A stretch of 64,000 nucleotides of DNA from Caulobacter sp. BP25 (GCF_002737755.1 NZ_PEGH01000006.1:62001-126000), one strand, 5' to 3'. Positions 33,562 through 42,875 are shown, numbered from the stretch's first letter. The notes: generated from the letters alone by a model not told the origin. Numbers and translations: made by a program.

Positions 33562-34866
33562 GTGCTGAACAAGGGCACGGAAACGCAGATGGACCTCCGC
33601 TACCAAACCGGCTTCGGCTCCTACTTCGAGACCGAAGCCCATCCCGGCGCATTGCCGGTCGGGCAGAACTCGCCGCAGAAGGTTCCGTTCGGCCTCTATG
33701 CCGAGCAGCTGTCGGGCACGGCCTTCACCGCGCCGCGCCATGAGAACCGCCGCAGCTGGCTCTATCGCCTGCGGCCCAGCGCGGGTCATGGGCCATACGC
33801 GCCCTATGCGCAGGACAAGCTGGTCTCAGCCTTTGGCAGGCCGGTGACGCCCAACCGGTTGCGCTGGAGCCCGCTGGACATCCCGGCCGCGCCGACGGAC
33901 TTCGTCGACGGTCTCGTCACCTTGGCCGGCAACGCCGACGCGGCGACGCTGTCGGGCGTCGGCGTCCACGTCTATCTGGCCAACGCCTCGATGCAGAACC
34001 GGGTGTTCTACGACGCTGACGGCGAGCTCTTGATCGTGCCGCAGATGGGCGTGCTGACGCTCGTCACCGAGTTCGGCGTGCTGACCGTCGGGCCGGGCCA
34101 TATCGCGGTGATCCCACGCGGCGTGCGGTTCCGGGTCGAGGTCGAGGGGCCGTCGCGCGGCTATGTCTGCGAGAACTACGGCGCGGCCTTCCGCCTGCCC
34201 GAGCTCGGGCCCATCGGCGCCAATGGCCTCGCCAATCCGCGCGACTTCGAAACGCCGGTTGCGGCCTTCGAGGACATCGACGCGCCGACGCAGGTGATCC
34301 AGAAGTTCCAGGGCGCGCTGTGGGCCGCCGAATGGGATCACAGCCCGCTAGATGTGGTCGCCTGGCACGGCAATCTCGCGCCGTACCGCTATGACCTGTC
34401 GCGGTTCAACACGATCAACACGGTCAGCTTCGACCATCCCGATCCGTCGATCTTCACGGTCCTGACCTCGCCCAGCGACACGCCGGGCGTCGCCAACTGC
34501 GACTTCGTGATCTTCCCGCCGCGCTGGATGGTGGCCGAGCACACGTTCCGCCCGCCCTGGTTCCACCGCAACGTGATGAGCGAGTTCATGGGGCTGGTGC
34601 ATGGCGCTTACGACGCCAAGGAAGGCGGGTTCGTCCCCGGCGGCGCGTCCTTGCACAACGGCATGAGCGACCACGGCCCCGACGTCGCCAGCCACCGCAA
34701 GGCCACGGAAGCCGAGCTGGCGCCGCACAAGATCGACGGAACCCTGGCCTTCATGTTCGAGAGCCGTTGGGTGATCCGGCCGACGAAGTTCGCGCTGGAG
34801 ACTTCGGCGCTTCAGGCCGACTATGACGCGTGCTGGGCGGGCTTTCCCAAAGCGCGTCTACCTTAA
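33562..34866 (+). CDS. hmgA: homogentisate 1,2-dioxygenase
   Basis: 434 residues. It opens the ring of homogentisate to give maleylacetoacetate. The N-terminal part has the family motif [26 protein letters not shown]. The iron-binding region includes [16 protein letters not shown] and the C-terminal [11 protein letters not shown]. The GTG at 33562 is used because GAGGG lies five bases upstream; the ATG at 33589 ([11 protein letters not shown]) is an equally possible start and would shorten the protein by nine residues. Confidence 0.95.
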   Translation: MLNKGTETQMDLRYQTGFGSYFETEAHPGALPVGQNSPQKVPFGLYAEQLSGTAFTAPRHENRRSWLYRLRPSAGHGPYAPYAQDKLVSAFGRPVTPNRLRWSPLDIPAAPTDFVDGLVTLAGNADAATLSGVGVHVYLANASMQNRVFYDADGELLIVPQMGVLTLVTEFGVLTVGPGHIAVIPRGVRFRVEVEGPSRGYVCENYGAAFRLPELGPIGANGLANPRDFETPVAAFEDIDAPTQVIQKFQGALWAAEWDHSPLDVVAWHGNLAPYRYDLSRFNTINTVSFDHPDPSIFTVLTSPSDTPGVANCDFVIFPPRWMVAEHTFRPPWFHRNVMSEFMGLVHGAYDAKEGGFVPGGASLHNGMSDHGPDVASHRKATEAELAPHKIDGTLAFMFESRWVIRPTKFALETSALQADYDACWAGFPKARLP

Positions 34867-34892
34867 CAAGAACGAACAACGAGGAAGCGCCG

Positions 34893-35900
34893 ATGAAGCT
34901 TGCGTCTCTCAAGGGCGGCCGCGACGGCCGGCTGGTGGTGGTCTCCAACGACCTGGCCTGGTTCACCGACGCTGGAACGGTCGCGCCGACCCTGCAGGCC
35001 GCGCTGGACAACTGGTGGCACTGCGAGCCCTTACTGCGCGGCCTGGCCGAGAGCCTTGAGCACGGCGCCGTGCCGCGCGAGCGCTTCCACGAGCACAATG
35101 CCGCCAGCCCCTTGCCCCGCGCCTACCAGTGGGTCGACGGCTCGGCCTATGTGAACCACGTGCAGCTGGTGCGCAAAGCGCGCGGCGCCGAGATGCCTGA
35201 GAGCTTCTGGACCGATCCGCTGATGTACCAGGGCGCGTCGGATGGCTTCCTGGCGCCCCGCGATCCGATCCCGCTGGCCGACGCCAGCTGGGGCTGCGAC
35301 CTGGAGGGCGAGGTGGCGGTCATCGTCGATGACGTGCCGCTGGGCGCCACGCGCGAGGAGGCCCTGGCCGCCATCCGCCTTGTGATGCTGTGCAACGACG
35401 TCTCCCTGCGCAATCTGATTCCGGGCGAACTGGCCAAGGGCTTCGGCTTCGTGCAGTCCAAGCCGGCGAGCGCCTTCTCGCCGGTTGCAGTGTCGCCCGA
35501 CGCCCTAGGCGAGGCCTGGAAGGACGGCAAGCTGCACGGCGCCCTGCTGGTCGAGCTGGACGGCAAGGCGTTCGGCCGCGCCGACGCCGGCGTCGACATG
35601 ACCTTCGACTTCGGGACCCTGGTCGCTCACGCGGCCAAGACGCGCCCGCTGTGCGCCGGCACGATCGTCGGCTCGGGCACTGTCAGCAACCGCGACGCCG
35701 ATGGCGGCCCCGGCAAGCCGATCAGCGACGGCGGCCTGGGCTATTCGTGCCTGGCCGAGGTCCGCACCGTCGAGACCCTTGTGCACGGCGCGCCCAAGAC
35801 GCCGTTCTTGCTGGGCGGCGACACGATCCGGATCGAGATGAAGGACGCCAAGGGCCACTCGATCTTCGGGGCCATCGAGCAGACGGTCGAGCGGATTTGA
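34893..35900 (+). CDS. fahA: fumarylacetoacetate hydrolase family protein, probable fumarylacetoacetase
   Basis: 335 residues from the ATG at 34893, which has GAGGAAG at good spacing. It is the bacterial FAH type, shorter than the animal enzyme. The metal-site region reads DLEGEVAVIVDDV with the acidic residues typical of the fold, and LRNLIPGELAKGFGFVQSKPA and GSGTVSNRD follow. It should split fumarylacetoacetate into fumarate and acetoacetate, the last step of tyrosine breakdown. No maleylacetoacetate isomerase gene lies in the cluster, so that step must be encoded elsewhere. Confidence 0.92.
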   Translation: MKLASLKGGRDGRLVVVSNDLAWFTDAGTVAPTLQAALDNWWHCEPLLRGLAESLEHGAVPRERFHEHNAASPLPRAYQWVDGSAYVNHVQLVRKARGAEMPESFWTDPLMYQGASDGFLAPRDPIPLADASWGCDLEGEVAVIVDDVPLGATREEALAAIRLVMLCNDVSLRNLIPGELAKGFGFVQSKPASAFSPVAVSPDALGEAWKDGKLHGALLVELDGKAFGRADAGVDMTFDFGTLVAHAAKTRPLCAGTIVGSGTVSNRDADGGPGKPISDGGLGYSCLAEVRTVETLVHGAPKTPFLLGGDTIRIEMKDAKGHSIFGAIEQTVERI

Positions 35901-36274
35901 CGGACGAGGGCGCCGCCGCCGTTGGCCGTGTCTGGTCGACGCCAGCTGGGGTCAATCTCGGCCCGCTGGACCTGATCGCCGACGGCGGCGCGCGTAACTA
36001 TGTCCTGCAGATCGGTGAGGCGCGCTTCCACGGCTTCGTGGTGCGCAAGGGCGAGGCGGTGTTCGGCTATGTCGATCGCTGCCCGCACGCCGGCCTGCCG
36101 CTGGCCCAGCAGCTGGACCACTACCTGACGCCGGATGGCGGCCTAATCGCCTGCTCGTGGCACGGCGCGGTGTTCACGGTGGAGGAGGGCGCGTGCGTCG
36201 GCGGGCCTTGCGTCGGCGCCAGGCTTTCGCCCTGGCCGGTCTTCGTCCGGGAGGGGCGTCTCTACACCGCCTAG
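35897..36274 (+). CDS. Rieske [2Fe-2S] domain protein
   Basis: 125 residues starting at TTG 35897, which overlaps the fahA stop (TTGA). The two Rieske ligand motifs are clear: RCPHAGLP (CxH) and ACSWHGAVF (CxxH), 40 residues apart. There is no membrane anchor, so it resembles the ferredoxin-type subunit of ring-hydroxylating systems or a stand-alone Rieske protein. The overlap with fahA implies it is part of the tyrosine-degradation operon, but its role there is unknown; no oxygenase subunit is nearby. Confidence 0.85.
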   Translation: MTDEGAAAVGRVWSTPAGVNLGPLDLIADGGARNYVLQIGEARFHGFVVRKGEAVFGYVDRCPHAGLPLAQQLDHYLTPDGGLIACSWHGAVFTVEEGACVGGPCVGARLSPWPVFVREGRLYTA

Positions 36275-36717
36275 GGCGTATCGCTGATCAGGATCTCACC
36301 AGGCGGATTTCCGGACTCCGGCGCCATCGAGGGATTGCCCGGATAGCGCTTGCCGTCGAACCGCAGGCGGGCCTCATGCGGTTTGGCGCCGCCACCCGCG
36401 ACGAAGACGCCGATATCGCGCCAGCCCCGCGTCGCGCTCTCCAGACGTCGGATCGGCAGTTGGGCCACGCTGGCGCGCAGCACGACCTGATAGCCCGCCC
36501 TCGTTGGGGAGAGGACATAGAGATTGCAGCCGCCGCTGCCGCAGGTCTCGCGTCCGGTGGCGTAGATGAAAATCTCGGGCTTCCTGTCGCCGTTCAGGTC
36601 CGCTTGCGCGCTCTTAAAGGTCTCGATCCGCAGAACATCCCGGACATGGGCGCGCGCGGCGGCGGGAAGCGGCGGCGAGGCGGATGACAAGAGCGCGAGG
36701 GCGGCCAGGGCGATCAT
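36271..36717 (-). CDS. secreted hypothetical protein with FG-GAP-like segment
   Basis: 148 residues from ATG 36717 with a short signal peptide (MIALAALALLSSASPPLPAAA). The mature part has QADLNGDRKPEIFIYATG, resembling the calcium-binding D-x-N-x-D loop of FG-GAP or dockerin repeats, and then CGSGGCNLYVLSP. I do not recognise the family. Its stop codon overlaps the Rieske stop on the other strand by four bases (CTAG). Confidence 0.7.
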   Translation of the reverse strand: MIALAALALLSSASPPLPAAARAHVRDVLRIETFKSAQADLNGDRKPEIFIYATGRETCGSGGCNLYVLSPTRAGYQVVLRASVAQLPIRRLESATRGWRDIGVFVAGGGAKPHEARLRFDGKRYPGNPSMAPESGNPPGEILISDTP

Positions 36718-36770
36718 GGTCGCATGATAGGCGTCTGGCGGCGCCAGCCAAGGGCCGCGCTCGCTACACA

Positions 36771-36808
36771 AAAAAGAACGGCCGCCTCGCAGGAGGCGGA
36801 GGCGGCCG
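36771..36808 (-). terminator. rho-independent terminator of the amine oxidase-RidA operon
   Basis: CGGCCGCCTC (36779-36788) pairs with GAGGCGGCCG (36799-36808). On the minus strand the hairpin is followed by TTCTTTTTTG. It lies 137 bases after the RidA stop. Confidence 0.8.
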
Positions 36809-36945
36809 AGTCATTGGGAGGAAACGCCCGAAAGGGCTGAATTCCATATAGCCGGTTGAAATGAACCCGACAACGTTGTCAGGAAAATTCTTTCGCGTAA
36901 CGGTGAAATCCGCCGCCCGCGTTGTCGGCGGGCGGCGGGTTGCGA

Positions 36946-37428
36946 CTATTTCTTCTTGGCCGCCTGGACCTCGATCTCGACCAGCATGCCGTCGGCGACG
37001 AGGCCGGAGATCTGGCTGGTGATGCGCGACGGCTTGTTGGGCTGTTCGGCCGTGCCGAAGTAGGTCTTGTAGCCCTCCATCATGCCGGCGAAGTCCATCT
37101 TGCCGCCTTTGGCGGGGTCGCCGACCAGCAGGACGCGCATCATCACGACGTCGGCCATGGTGGCGCCTTGGGTCTTCAGGGCGGCCTCGATACGGCCCAG
37201 CACGCCAAGCGTCTGGGTCTTGGTGTCGCCGAAGCGCGCGACGCCGACAGCCTTGTCGTCGATCACGGGTGGGGTCATGCCCGAGACGTAGATGGTGTCA
37301 AAGCCGGCCGGCACGGTGACGACGCTGGCGATCGGCGACTTGGGATCGCCGCCGCGGACGATTTCCTGGGCGTGAGCGGCGCCGGCGAGAGCGCAGGCGG
37401 CCGTAGCGAGAGCGATAAGGCGTTTCAT
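36946..37428 (-). CDS. exported RidA-family (YjgF/YER057c/UK114) protein
   Basis: 160 residues from ATG 37428 with AGGGAAG upstream. The signal peptide MKRLIALATAACALAGAAHAQ shows export to the periplasm, whereas most RidA proteins are cytoplasmic. The RidA core holds VSGMTPPVID, KTQTLGVLGRIEAALKTQGATMADVV and the C-terminal VADGMLVEIEVQA. The usual catalytic arginine in the R-V-x(n)-E region corresponds to MMRVLLVGD. RidA hydrolyses reactive imines and enamines from amine oxidation. The next gene upstream is a cytochrome c and the one before that a flavin amine oxidase, which fits a role in clearing the imine product. Confidence 0.88.
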   Translation of the reverse strand: MKRLIALATAACALAGAAHAQEIVRGGDPKSPIASVVTVPAGFDTIYVSGMTPPVIDDKAVGVARFGDTKTQTLGVLGRIEAALKTQGATMADVVMMRVLLVGDPAKGGKMDFAGMMEGYKTYFGTAEQPNKPSRITSQISGLVADGMLVEIEVQAAKKK

Positions 37429-37456
37429 GGTTTCTTCCCTGGATGAATGTTGAGGA

Positions 37457-37848
37457 TCAGTGGGCTTGTAGGCCACGGGCCTTGGCTTCGGCCCTGGCTG
37501 CGGCGCGGGCGGCGGCGACTTCAGTGGGCTTGATCGCCGCGCCCTTGTTGCCCCAGGTCGTGCGGGCATAGGTCAGGATCGCCGCGAGGTCGGCGTCGTT
37601 GATGTCGTCCTTGAACGCGGGCATGCCCGCGCGGCCGTTCAGTACGGTGGTGATAACCACCTTGGGCGGCCCCTGGACCAGGGGCGACCCGGCCAGTGGG
37701 GGAAGGCGCCTTTGACCCCCTTACCCGACACCTGATGGCAGGCCGAGCAGTTGTCCATGTACAGCGACTTGCCGTCCGCAGACGCGATGGCCGGGGCGGC
37801 GAGGCCCGCGGCGAGCGTCAGGGCGGCGATACGGTAGGCGAACGTCAT
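37457..37848 (-). pseudogene. cytochrome c, disrupted by a one-base deletion
   Basis: The N-terminal part, MTFAYRIAALTLAAGLAAPA then DGKSLYMDNCSACHQVSGKGV, is a signal peptide plus a CxxCH haem site. The C-terminal part, VVITTVLNGRAGMPAFKDD to the end, lies in another frame. The two frames meet at a run of five G (37698-37702). One more G would restore FPPLAGSPLVQGPPKVVITT and a protein of about 130 residues with the usual methionine ligand in GMPAF. The gene is between the amine oxidase and RidA genes with gaps of 22 and 28 bases. A sequencing error is as likely as a true pseudogene, given a similar fault at ddl-ftsQ. Confidence 0.85.
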
Positions 37849-37870
37849 GCGTATCCTCGGAACAGGGAGC

Positions 37871-39475
37871 TTAGACTTGCTGGACGCGGGCGTGGATCTT
37901 GGCGATCTGCTGCCAGGCCGACTCGATGGCGCCGGCCTGCCAGCCGCCAAGGTAGCTGAGGTGCTCGCCGGCTAGATAGAGGCGGCCGTCCGGCTCGCAC
38001 AGTACGGGATAAGCCTCCTTGCGGCCGGTCTCGCCCCATTCAGCCCAGCCGCCCAGATTGTGCTCGGCCAGGTGCCAGCTGAAGGAGAAGGCGTTCTCGA
38101 AGTTCTCGGCGTATTCCGGGAAGACCTTCTGCCCGCCCGCCACAGCGAAGGCTGCGCGGTCGGCGGGGCTCTTGGCGCTGATGCGCGCGGCTTCGCCGCC
38201 AAAGGCGTAGTAGCCCAGCAGCACGCCCTTTTGACCTTGCCAGCCGTACGAGGGCAGGGAGATCGAGCCGATCCCCGCCAGGTCGGTATAGATGTGCCCG
38301 CCATAGATCTGGTGCTTGTCTTCCCAGAAGCGGCTCTTCATCTGCAGGCCGATCTTGTTGACCGGCGCGTAGGCCACGCCCTCCATCGCCGCCTTGAACG
38401 GGGCGGAGGCGTCCAGGTCGATCTGCTTGAGGACGCTCAGCGGGATGGTGCAGACGCAGTAGTCGGCCGTGATCTGGCTTGTCTTGCCGTCTGGGCCCTT
38501 GACCGAGACCGTGACGCCGGTGGGCGACTGCTTGATCTTCTCGACCAGGGTCGAGTAGCGGATCATCGGTCCGACCTGCTTTTCGAACGCCTTGGCGATC
38601 TGGTCCATGCCGCCGATCGGCTGCAGCATCGTGCGTTGCTGCTCGTAGCCCGTCACCGAGCTGAGAACGCGCCAGGCGTTGCTGTCTAGGACGTCCTTGA
38701 AGGCGAACGGCGGCAGTTCCTTGCCAGGACCCGGATCGACGCCCGCGCCCGGATGGACCGAGAAGCCTCGGCCCTCGGTGCCCTTGTAGCTCAGGTCCGA
38801 TTTCGACAGCCGGCCTTCGTTGATGAGGTAGGCGATGAAGCGTTCGCGATCAACGCCCGAAAGCGGGGCGTCCAGCTGGCCTTGGCTGGCGGCCTTGGCC
38901 ACCAGCTCGGCGGTATAGCCACGAACGTCTGCGGCGATCTCGCCCTTGCGGACGGGCTTGCCGTTCAGCGGGCCCTTGCCCTTTTCGAAGTAGACGTAGG
39001 AGGCGTCGTTGTCGTTGACGAAGCTCTCCAGAAGCACGCCGAATTTCTTCGTGTAGTGCAGCGTCGAGCGGTGGTGATACGGGATGCGCCAGGCGCCGTG
39101 ATTGATGTAGTGCCCGTCGTCGAAGTCGCAGACTTGGGTGTTGCCCAGAAGATCGGTGTGCTTGAAGCCCTTACGCGCGGTCTGGCAGCGACCGCCGGCG
39201 AAGTCGCGAGCCTCGATGATCTGGACCTGGTAGCCGGCCTTGCTGAGCTCGTAGGCGGCGGTCATGCCCGCCAGGCCCGCGCCCAGGACGATAACCTTGG
39301 TGTTCTTGGCGCCGCCGGTCAGCTCGGGCGGTAGTTCGGTCGCCGAGGCCTGAGAGAAGCCCAGGGCTTCCATGCCCGACAGCACCAGCGACATGCCGCC
39401 GACCGCGGCTAAGCTTTCGAAGAAACGACGCCGGGTGAGTACGCCACCCGCCGTTACAGAATCCAAACCGCTCAT
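37871..39475 (-). CDS. Tat-exported flavin monoamine oxidase family protein
   Basis: 534 residues. The twin-arginine motif TRRRFFESL (Arg15-Arg17) with a following hydrophobic stretch directs folded export. The FAD dinucleotide motif VIVLGAGLAGMTAAYELSKAGYQVQIIEARDFAGGR covers about residues 61-96. The substrate domain and the C-terminal LYLAGEHLSYLGGWQAGAIESAW are typical of amine or L-amino-acid oxidases. It heads an operon with a cytochrome c and an exported RidA. This suggests a periplasmic amine dehydrogenase passing electrons to the cytochrome. Substrate is unknown. Confidence 0.9.
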   Translation of the reverse strand: MSGLDSVTAGGVLTRRRFFESLAAVGGMSLVLSGMEALGFSQASATELPPELTGGAKNTKVIVLGAGLAGMTAAYELSKAGYQVQIIEARDFAGGRCQTARKGFKHTDLLGNTQVCDFDDGHYINHGAWRIPYHHRSTLHYTKKFGVLLESFVNDNDASYVYFEKGKGPLNGKPVRKGEIAADVRGYTAELVAKAASQGQLDAPLSGVDRERFIAYLINEGRLSKSDLSYKGTEGRGFSVHPGAGVDPGPGKELPPFAFKDVLDSNAWRVLSSVTGYEQQRTMLQPIGGMDQIAKAFEKQVGPMIRYSTLVEKIKQSPTGVTVSVKGPDGKTSQITADYCVCTIPLSVLKQIDLDASAPFKAAMEGVAYAPVNKIGLQMKSRFWEDKHQIYGGHIYTDLAGIGSISLPSYGWQGQKGVLLGYYAFGGEAARISAKSPADRAAFAVAGGQKVFPEYAENFENAFSFSWHLAEHNLGGWAEWGETGRKEAYPVLCEPDGRLYLAGEHLSYLGGWQAGAIESAWQQIAKIHARVQQV

Positions 39476-39738
39476 TACACCCCGCCCTTTTTCGTTGGCC
39501 GGACGGTGACCCCGCGCCCGGCTTCGTCCAGCCGCGTTGGCCGGAACGGGGCTATCTCGAAATTCAGCTCCGCCGCGCGCAATCCGTTTTCAGTCGAGAC
39601 GCGGACTGACCGATAGGACGCCTGACCATTGGGCGCCTACGACGGCGGTTGAGCGATCGGTGGGCGGGGTGGAAAGATCGTCGAGGACTCACCGAATCCC
39701 TGTTTTTCCACCCGCTCTCGCCGCCCGATGGATATGCC

Positions 39739-40284
39739 ATGACCGCTTCCGCCATCCCCCTTCGCCTGCGTCTGGCCAAGCCCGAGGATATGCCTGTCCT
39801 TTCGGCCCTGATGAACCGGGCGATCGGCGATCTGCTGCCCGCCTTCCTGCCGCCCGAGGGGGTGACGGCGTCCTATGAGGTGATGGGGCTGGACACTCAG
39901 CTGATCGCGGACGGCACCTACTTCGTCGTGGAGGACGGAGGGGCGATCGCCGGCTGCGGCGGTTGGAGCCGGCGCGCGACCCTGTTCGGCGGTGACCACT
40001 CGGCTGGTCGGGACGCGGCGCTGCTGGACCCCGCCAAGGACGCGGCGCGGGTGCGGGCGATGTACACGCATCCCGATCATACCCGCAAAGGCGTGGGCCG
40101 ATTGATCCTCGACGCCTGCGAGGTGGCGGCGCGCGCGGAAGGTTTCACGCGCGCCGAGATGGCCGCGACCATGGGCGGCGTGCCGCTCTATCGCGCCTGC
40201 GGCTATGTCGACATTGAACCGTTCGAGGCCGAGACCTCCAGCGGCTACCGCGTGCCGCTGATCCGGATGGGCAAGGCGCTGTAG
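39739..40284 (+). CDS. GNAT-family N-acetyltransferase
   Basis: 181 residues from ATG 39739 (MTASAIPLRLRLAKPED). The GNAT acetyl-CoA site is clear: AMYTHPDHTRKGVGRLIL with the R/Q-x-x-G-x-G/A-like loop, and GGVPLYRACGYVDIE for the final strand. The substrate-binding N-part has CGGWSRRATLFGGDHSAG. Substrate is unknown. The frame is open upstream without a good ribosome site. The gene is convergent with the TonB receptor, with a shared terminator. Confidence 0.88.
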   Translation: MTASAIPLRLRLAKPEDMPVLSALMNRAIGDLLPAFLPPEGVTASYEVMGLDTQLIADGTYFVVEDGGAIAGCGGWSRRATLFGGDHSAGRDAALLDPAKDAARVRAMYTHPDHTRKGVGRLILDACEVAARAEGFTRAEMAATMGGVPLYRACGYVDIEPFEAETSSGYRVPLIRMGKAL

Positions 40285-40295
40285 TCGCTAAACAG

Positions 40296-40331
40296 AAAAG
40301 GGGCGGACCTTTCGGTCCGCCCCTTCGCTTT
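40296..40331. terminator. bidirectional rho-independent terminator
   Basis: A 12-base stem AAGGGGCGGACC / GGTCCGCCCCTT with loop TTTC lies between two convergent genes. A-rich sequence on the left gives a T-run for the minus strand, and CGCTTTT follows on the plus strand. Confidence 0.88.
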
Positions 40332-40349
40332 TCGCCTGAGCCTTGAGTT

Positions 40350-42875
40350 TTAGAACGAGAAGCTCAGTCGGCCATAGTAGTAGCCGCCGTTGATGCCGTA
40401 GGGCGAGAACGAGGGATACTGGGTGACGCAGCCGCCGCCGGACGCGACGCAGGCGGCCTGGAACGCGGCCGAGAACTTGTCCGGATACTTGTTGAACAGG
40501 TTGTTGGCCCCGATCGCGGCGACGACGCCCTTGGGGAACTTGTAGGAGAGTTCCGCGTCGGTGATCGCCGTGGCGCTGGCCACGGTGGTCTGCAGCGGAC
40601 CGGTGCCCGGATCGGACAGGGCCGAGGCCTTGCCGTAGAAGGTCTCGGTCACGCTCAGAGTGACCTTTCGGAACGTGTAGAGGCCGTTCAGGCCGATCTT
40701 GTACTTCGGCGCGGCCTTCTCGAGCAGCGAGGCGGCGTTGCCGGCGAACAGGACCTGACCGCTCGGGAAGGTGGTGCTGGTCACGCCCAGAGCGGCCGGA
40801 GCGGCCTTGACCTTGGTGATCTTGGTCTTGTTGATGTTGCCGCTGAGGGTCCAGTCGATCCGGCCGTAGTCGCCCAGGTCGGTCGGGTAGGAGACCACGA
40901 CGTCCAGGCCACGGGTGCGGGTGTCCAGACCGTTCGAGAAGATGTTGATGCCCGTGCTGGTGACGGTGCTGTCGAGCACGTTGCCGTTGGCGGCGATGGC
41001 GGCGTTGACGTTCGGGTTGACGATCACGCCGTTACGCATGCCGTAGACCGAGCTGGAGCCGAAGATCCGGTCTTTCAACTGGATCTGATAGGCGTCGATC
41101 GTCGCCGTCAGCTTCGGGATCGGGTGCGCCACGATGCCCAGGCTGTAGTTGGTCGACTTCTCGGGCTTCAGCTTTTCGATGCCCAGAAGGCGCGCGGCAT
41201 TGGAGTTCGGCGCCAGCTGTACAAAGGCGCTGGTCGGCGAGACGTTGGTAGCCGAGTAGTAGGACTCCGCCAAGGTCGGGGCGCGGAAGCCAGTCGACAC
41301 CGTGCCGCGGACGGCGATCAGGTCGTTGAAGTCGTAGCGGCTGGTCAGCTTGGCGACGGTGGTGTCGCCAAAGTCGCTGAACTTCTCATAGCGCAGCGCG
41401 CCGTTGATCTTCCACTCGGCGACCGGGCTGGTGGCGAGGTCGGTATAGACCGCCCAGCTGGTCCGCGAGTGACCGCCGGCGTCGGTCTTGGAGAAGCCCG
41501 GATACGACTGCGAGCCTTCCTTGTAGGTCGAGGCCGCGTCGCCGGCGCCGATGCGGTAGGTGTCGCGACGCTGCTCGTAGCCGAAGGCCACGTCCAGCGG
41601 GGCGGCCAGGCCAACGTCGAAGCCCTGGCGGACATCCAGGTTGTTGGTCCATTGGGTGGTGCGCCAGCTGCCGGCGTGGAACGAGGTGGGGGTGAAGCCC
41701 TTGGCCGTCAGGGTCGAGGTGTCGGCGTAGAGGCTGGCGTTGGCCGAGTCCTCGACGCGGACCTCGATGTCATCCTTGCCATAGGTCGACGCCAAGTCGA
41801 CGTCCCAGCCGGCGACCTTGCCAGACAGGCCAAGGGTCAGGCCGTAGTCGTCCTCGATGATGCGCTCGCGAGGGCTAAAGCCCAGCGGGAAGGGGCGGTC
41901 GGCCGCGCCCTGCTTGCCCTGGACGCGATTGTAGCGGCGGTAGTTCTCGTAGGCCGAGGCGTCCTTGTGCCCATAGGTGCCGAACGAGTAGAGCTCGAAC
42001 TCGGCGGGCAGCTCCACGCCGGCGTTGAAGGCTACGTTCTGCATCCGATACTCGGCGTCGCCCGAAATCAGGTTCAGGTTCGGATAGCCCGGGATCTTGC
42101 TCTCGATGGCGTTGTGGGCGGCCGAGTAGCTGGGGCTGGCGGGGTTGGCCACGCGCTGGTCGGCCAGGCCGCGGTTCGAGAAGCCGTGGTACTTGGCCTC
42201 GACCGTCAGGTTTAAATAGCTGTTCTCGGTCGGCGCCATGCCGATGTTGACCGAGCCGCCGGCAGTCTTGCCGCCGCCGTCGATGTATTCGCCGCCGGTG
42301 GCGAAGATCGAGCCGCCGGAGGCGTTCTTCTTGAGGATGATGTTGACGACGCCGGCGATGGCGTCGGTGCCGTATTGGGCGGCGGCGCCGTCGGTCAGCA
42401 CTTCGATGCGACCGATGCTGGCCATCGGGATGAAGCCGAGGTCGGCGGCGGCGGCGCCTTGATAGACGCCCGACAGGACCGCGAGGTTGCCGGTGGTGTG
42501 ACGGCGCTTGCCGTTGACCAACACCAGGGCCTGGTTGGGTGAAAGGCCGCGCAAGCGGGCCGAAAGGGTCAGGTTGGCGGTGTCGCCGCCAAAGGCCTGG
42601 GCGTTGAACGACGGCACCAGGTTTGCAAGGCCCAGGCGCAGGTCAACCTGACCCGTGCGCTCAAGGGTGGCGGTGTCGACGACTTGGACGGGGGCTGGGC
42701 TGTCGATGACACGCAGGCCGGTTTGGCGCGTGCCGGTGACGATGATGGTGTCGACCTCAGCCTGGTCGGGCGGCGTGGCGGCCGCATCCGCGGCAAATGC
42801 GTTAGAAGAGTATCCAATAGTAACCGACAAGGCAGAAATACCCGCCAACAATGCGGGTTTAAAACGCCGATTCAT
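40350..42875 (-). CDS. TonB-dependent outer-membrane receptor
   Basis: 841 residues with signal peptide (MNRRFKPALLAGISALSVTI...). The N-terminal EVDTIIVTGTRQTGLRVIDSPAPVQVVD starts the plug domain, whose core reads GLSPNQALVLVNGKRRHTTG and TDGAAAQYGTDAIAGVVNIILKK. The remainder is a beta barrel ending in aromatic GRLSFSF. GAGGGGG lies about seven bases before the start. Ligand cannot be told from the sequence; no transport or catabolic gene adjoins it, and no Fur-like box is visible. The plug type is that of Caulobacter/Xanthomonas receptors for plant or carbohydrate ligands. Confidence 0.92.
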   Translation of the reverse strand: MNRRFKPALLAGISALSVTIGYSSNAFAADAAATPPDQAEVDTIIVTGTRQTGLRVIDSPAPVQVVDTATLERTGQVDLRLGLANLVPSFNAQAFGGDTANLTLSARLRGLSPNQALVLVNGKRRHTTGNLAVLSGVYQGAAAADLGFIPMASIGRIEVLTDGAAAQYGTDAIAGVVNIILKKNASGGSIFATGGEYIDGGGKTAGGSVNIGMAPTENSYLNLTVEAKYHGFSNRGLADQRVANPASPSYSAAHNAIESKIPGYPNLNLISGDAEYRMQNVAFNAGVELPAEFELYSFGTYGHKDASAYENYRRYNRVQGKQGAADRPFPLGFSPRERIIEDDYGLTLGLSGKVAGWDVDLASTYGKDDIEVRVEDSANASLYADTSTLTAKGFTPTSFHAGSWRTTQWTNNLDVRQGFDVGLAAPLDVAFGYEQRRDTYRIGAGDAASTYKEGSQSYPGFSKTDAGGHSRTSWAVYTDLATSPVAEWKINGALRYEKFSDFGDTTVAKLTSRYDFNDLIAVRGTVSTGFRAPTLAESYYSATNVSPTSAFVQLAPNSNAARLLGIEKLKPEKSTNYSLGIVAHPIPKLTATIDAYQIQLKDRIFGSSSVYGMRNGVIVNPNVNAAIAANGNVLDSTVTSTGINIFSNGLDTRTRGLDVVVSYPTDLGDYGRIDWTLSGNINKTKITKVKAAPAALGVTSTTFPSGQVLFAGNAASLLEKAAPKYKIGLNGLYTFRKVTLSVTETFYGKASALSDPGTGPLQTTVASATAITDAELSYKFPKGVVAAIGANNLFNKYPDKFSAAFQAACVASGGGCVTQYPSFSPYGINGGYYYGRLSFSF

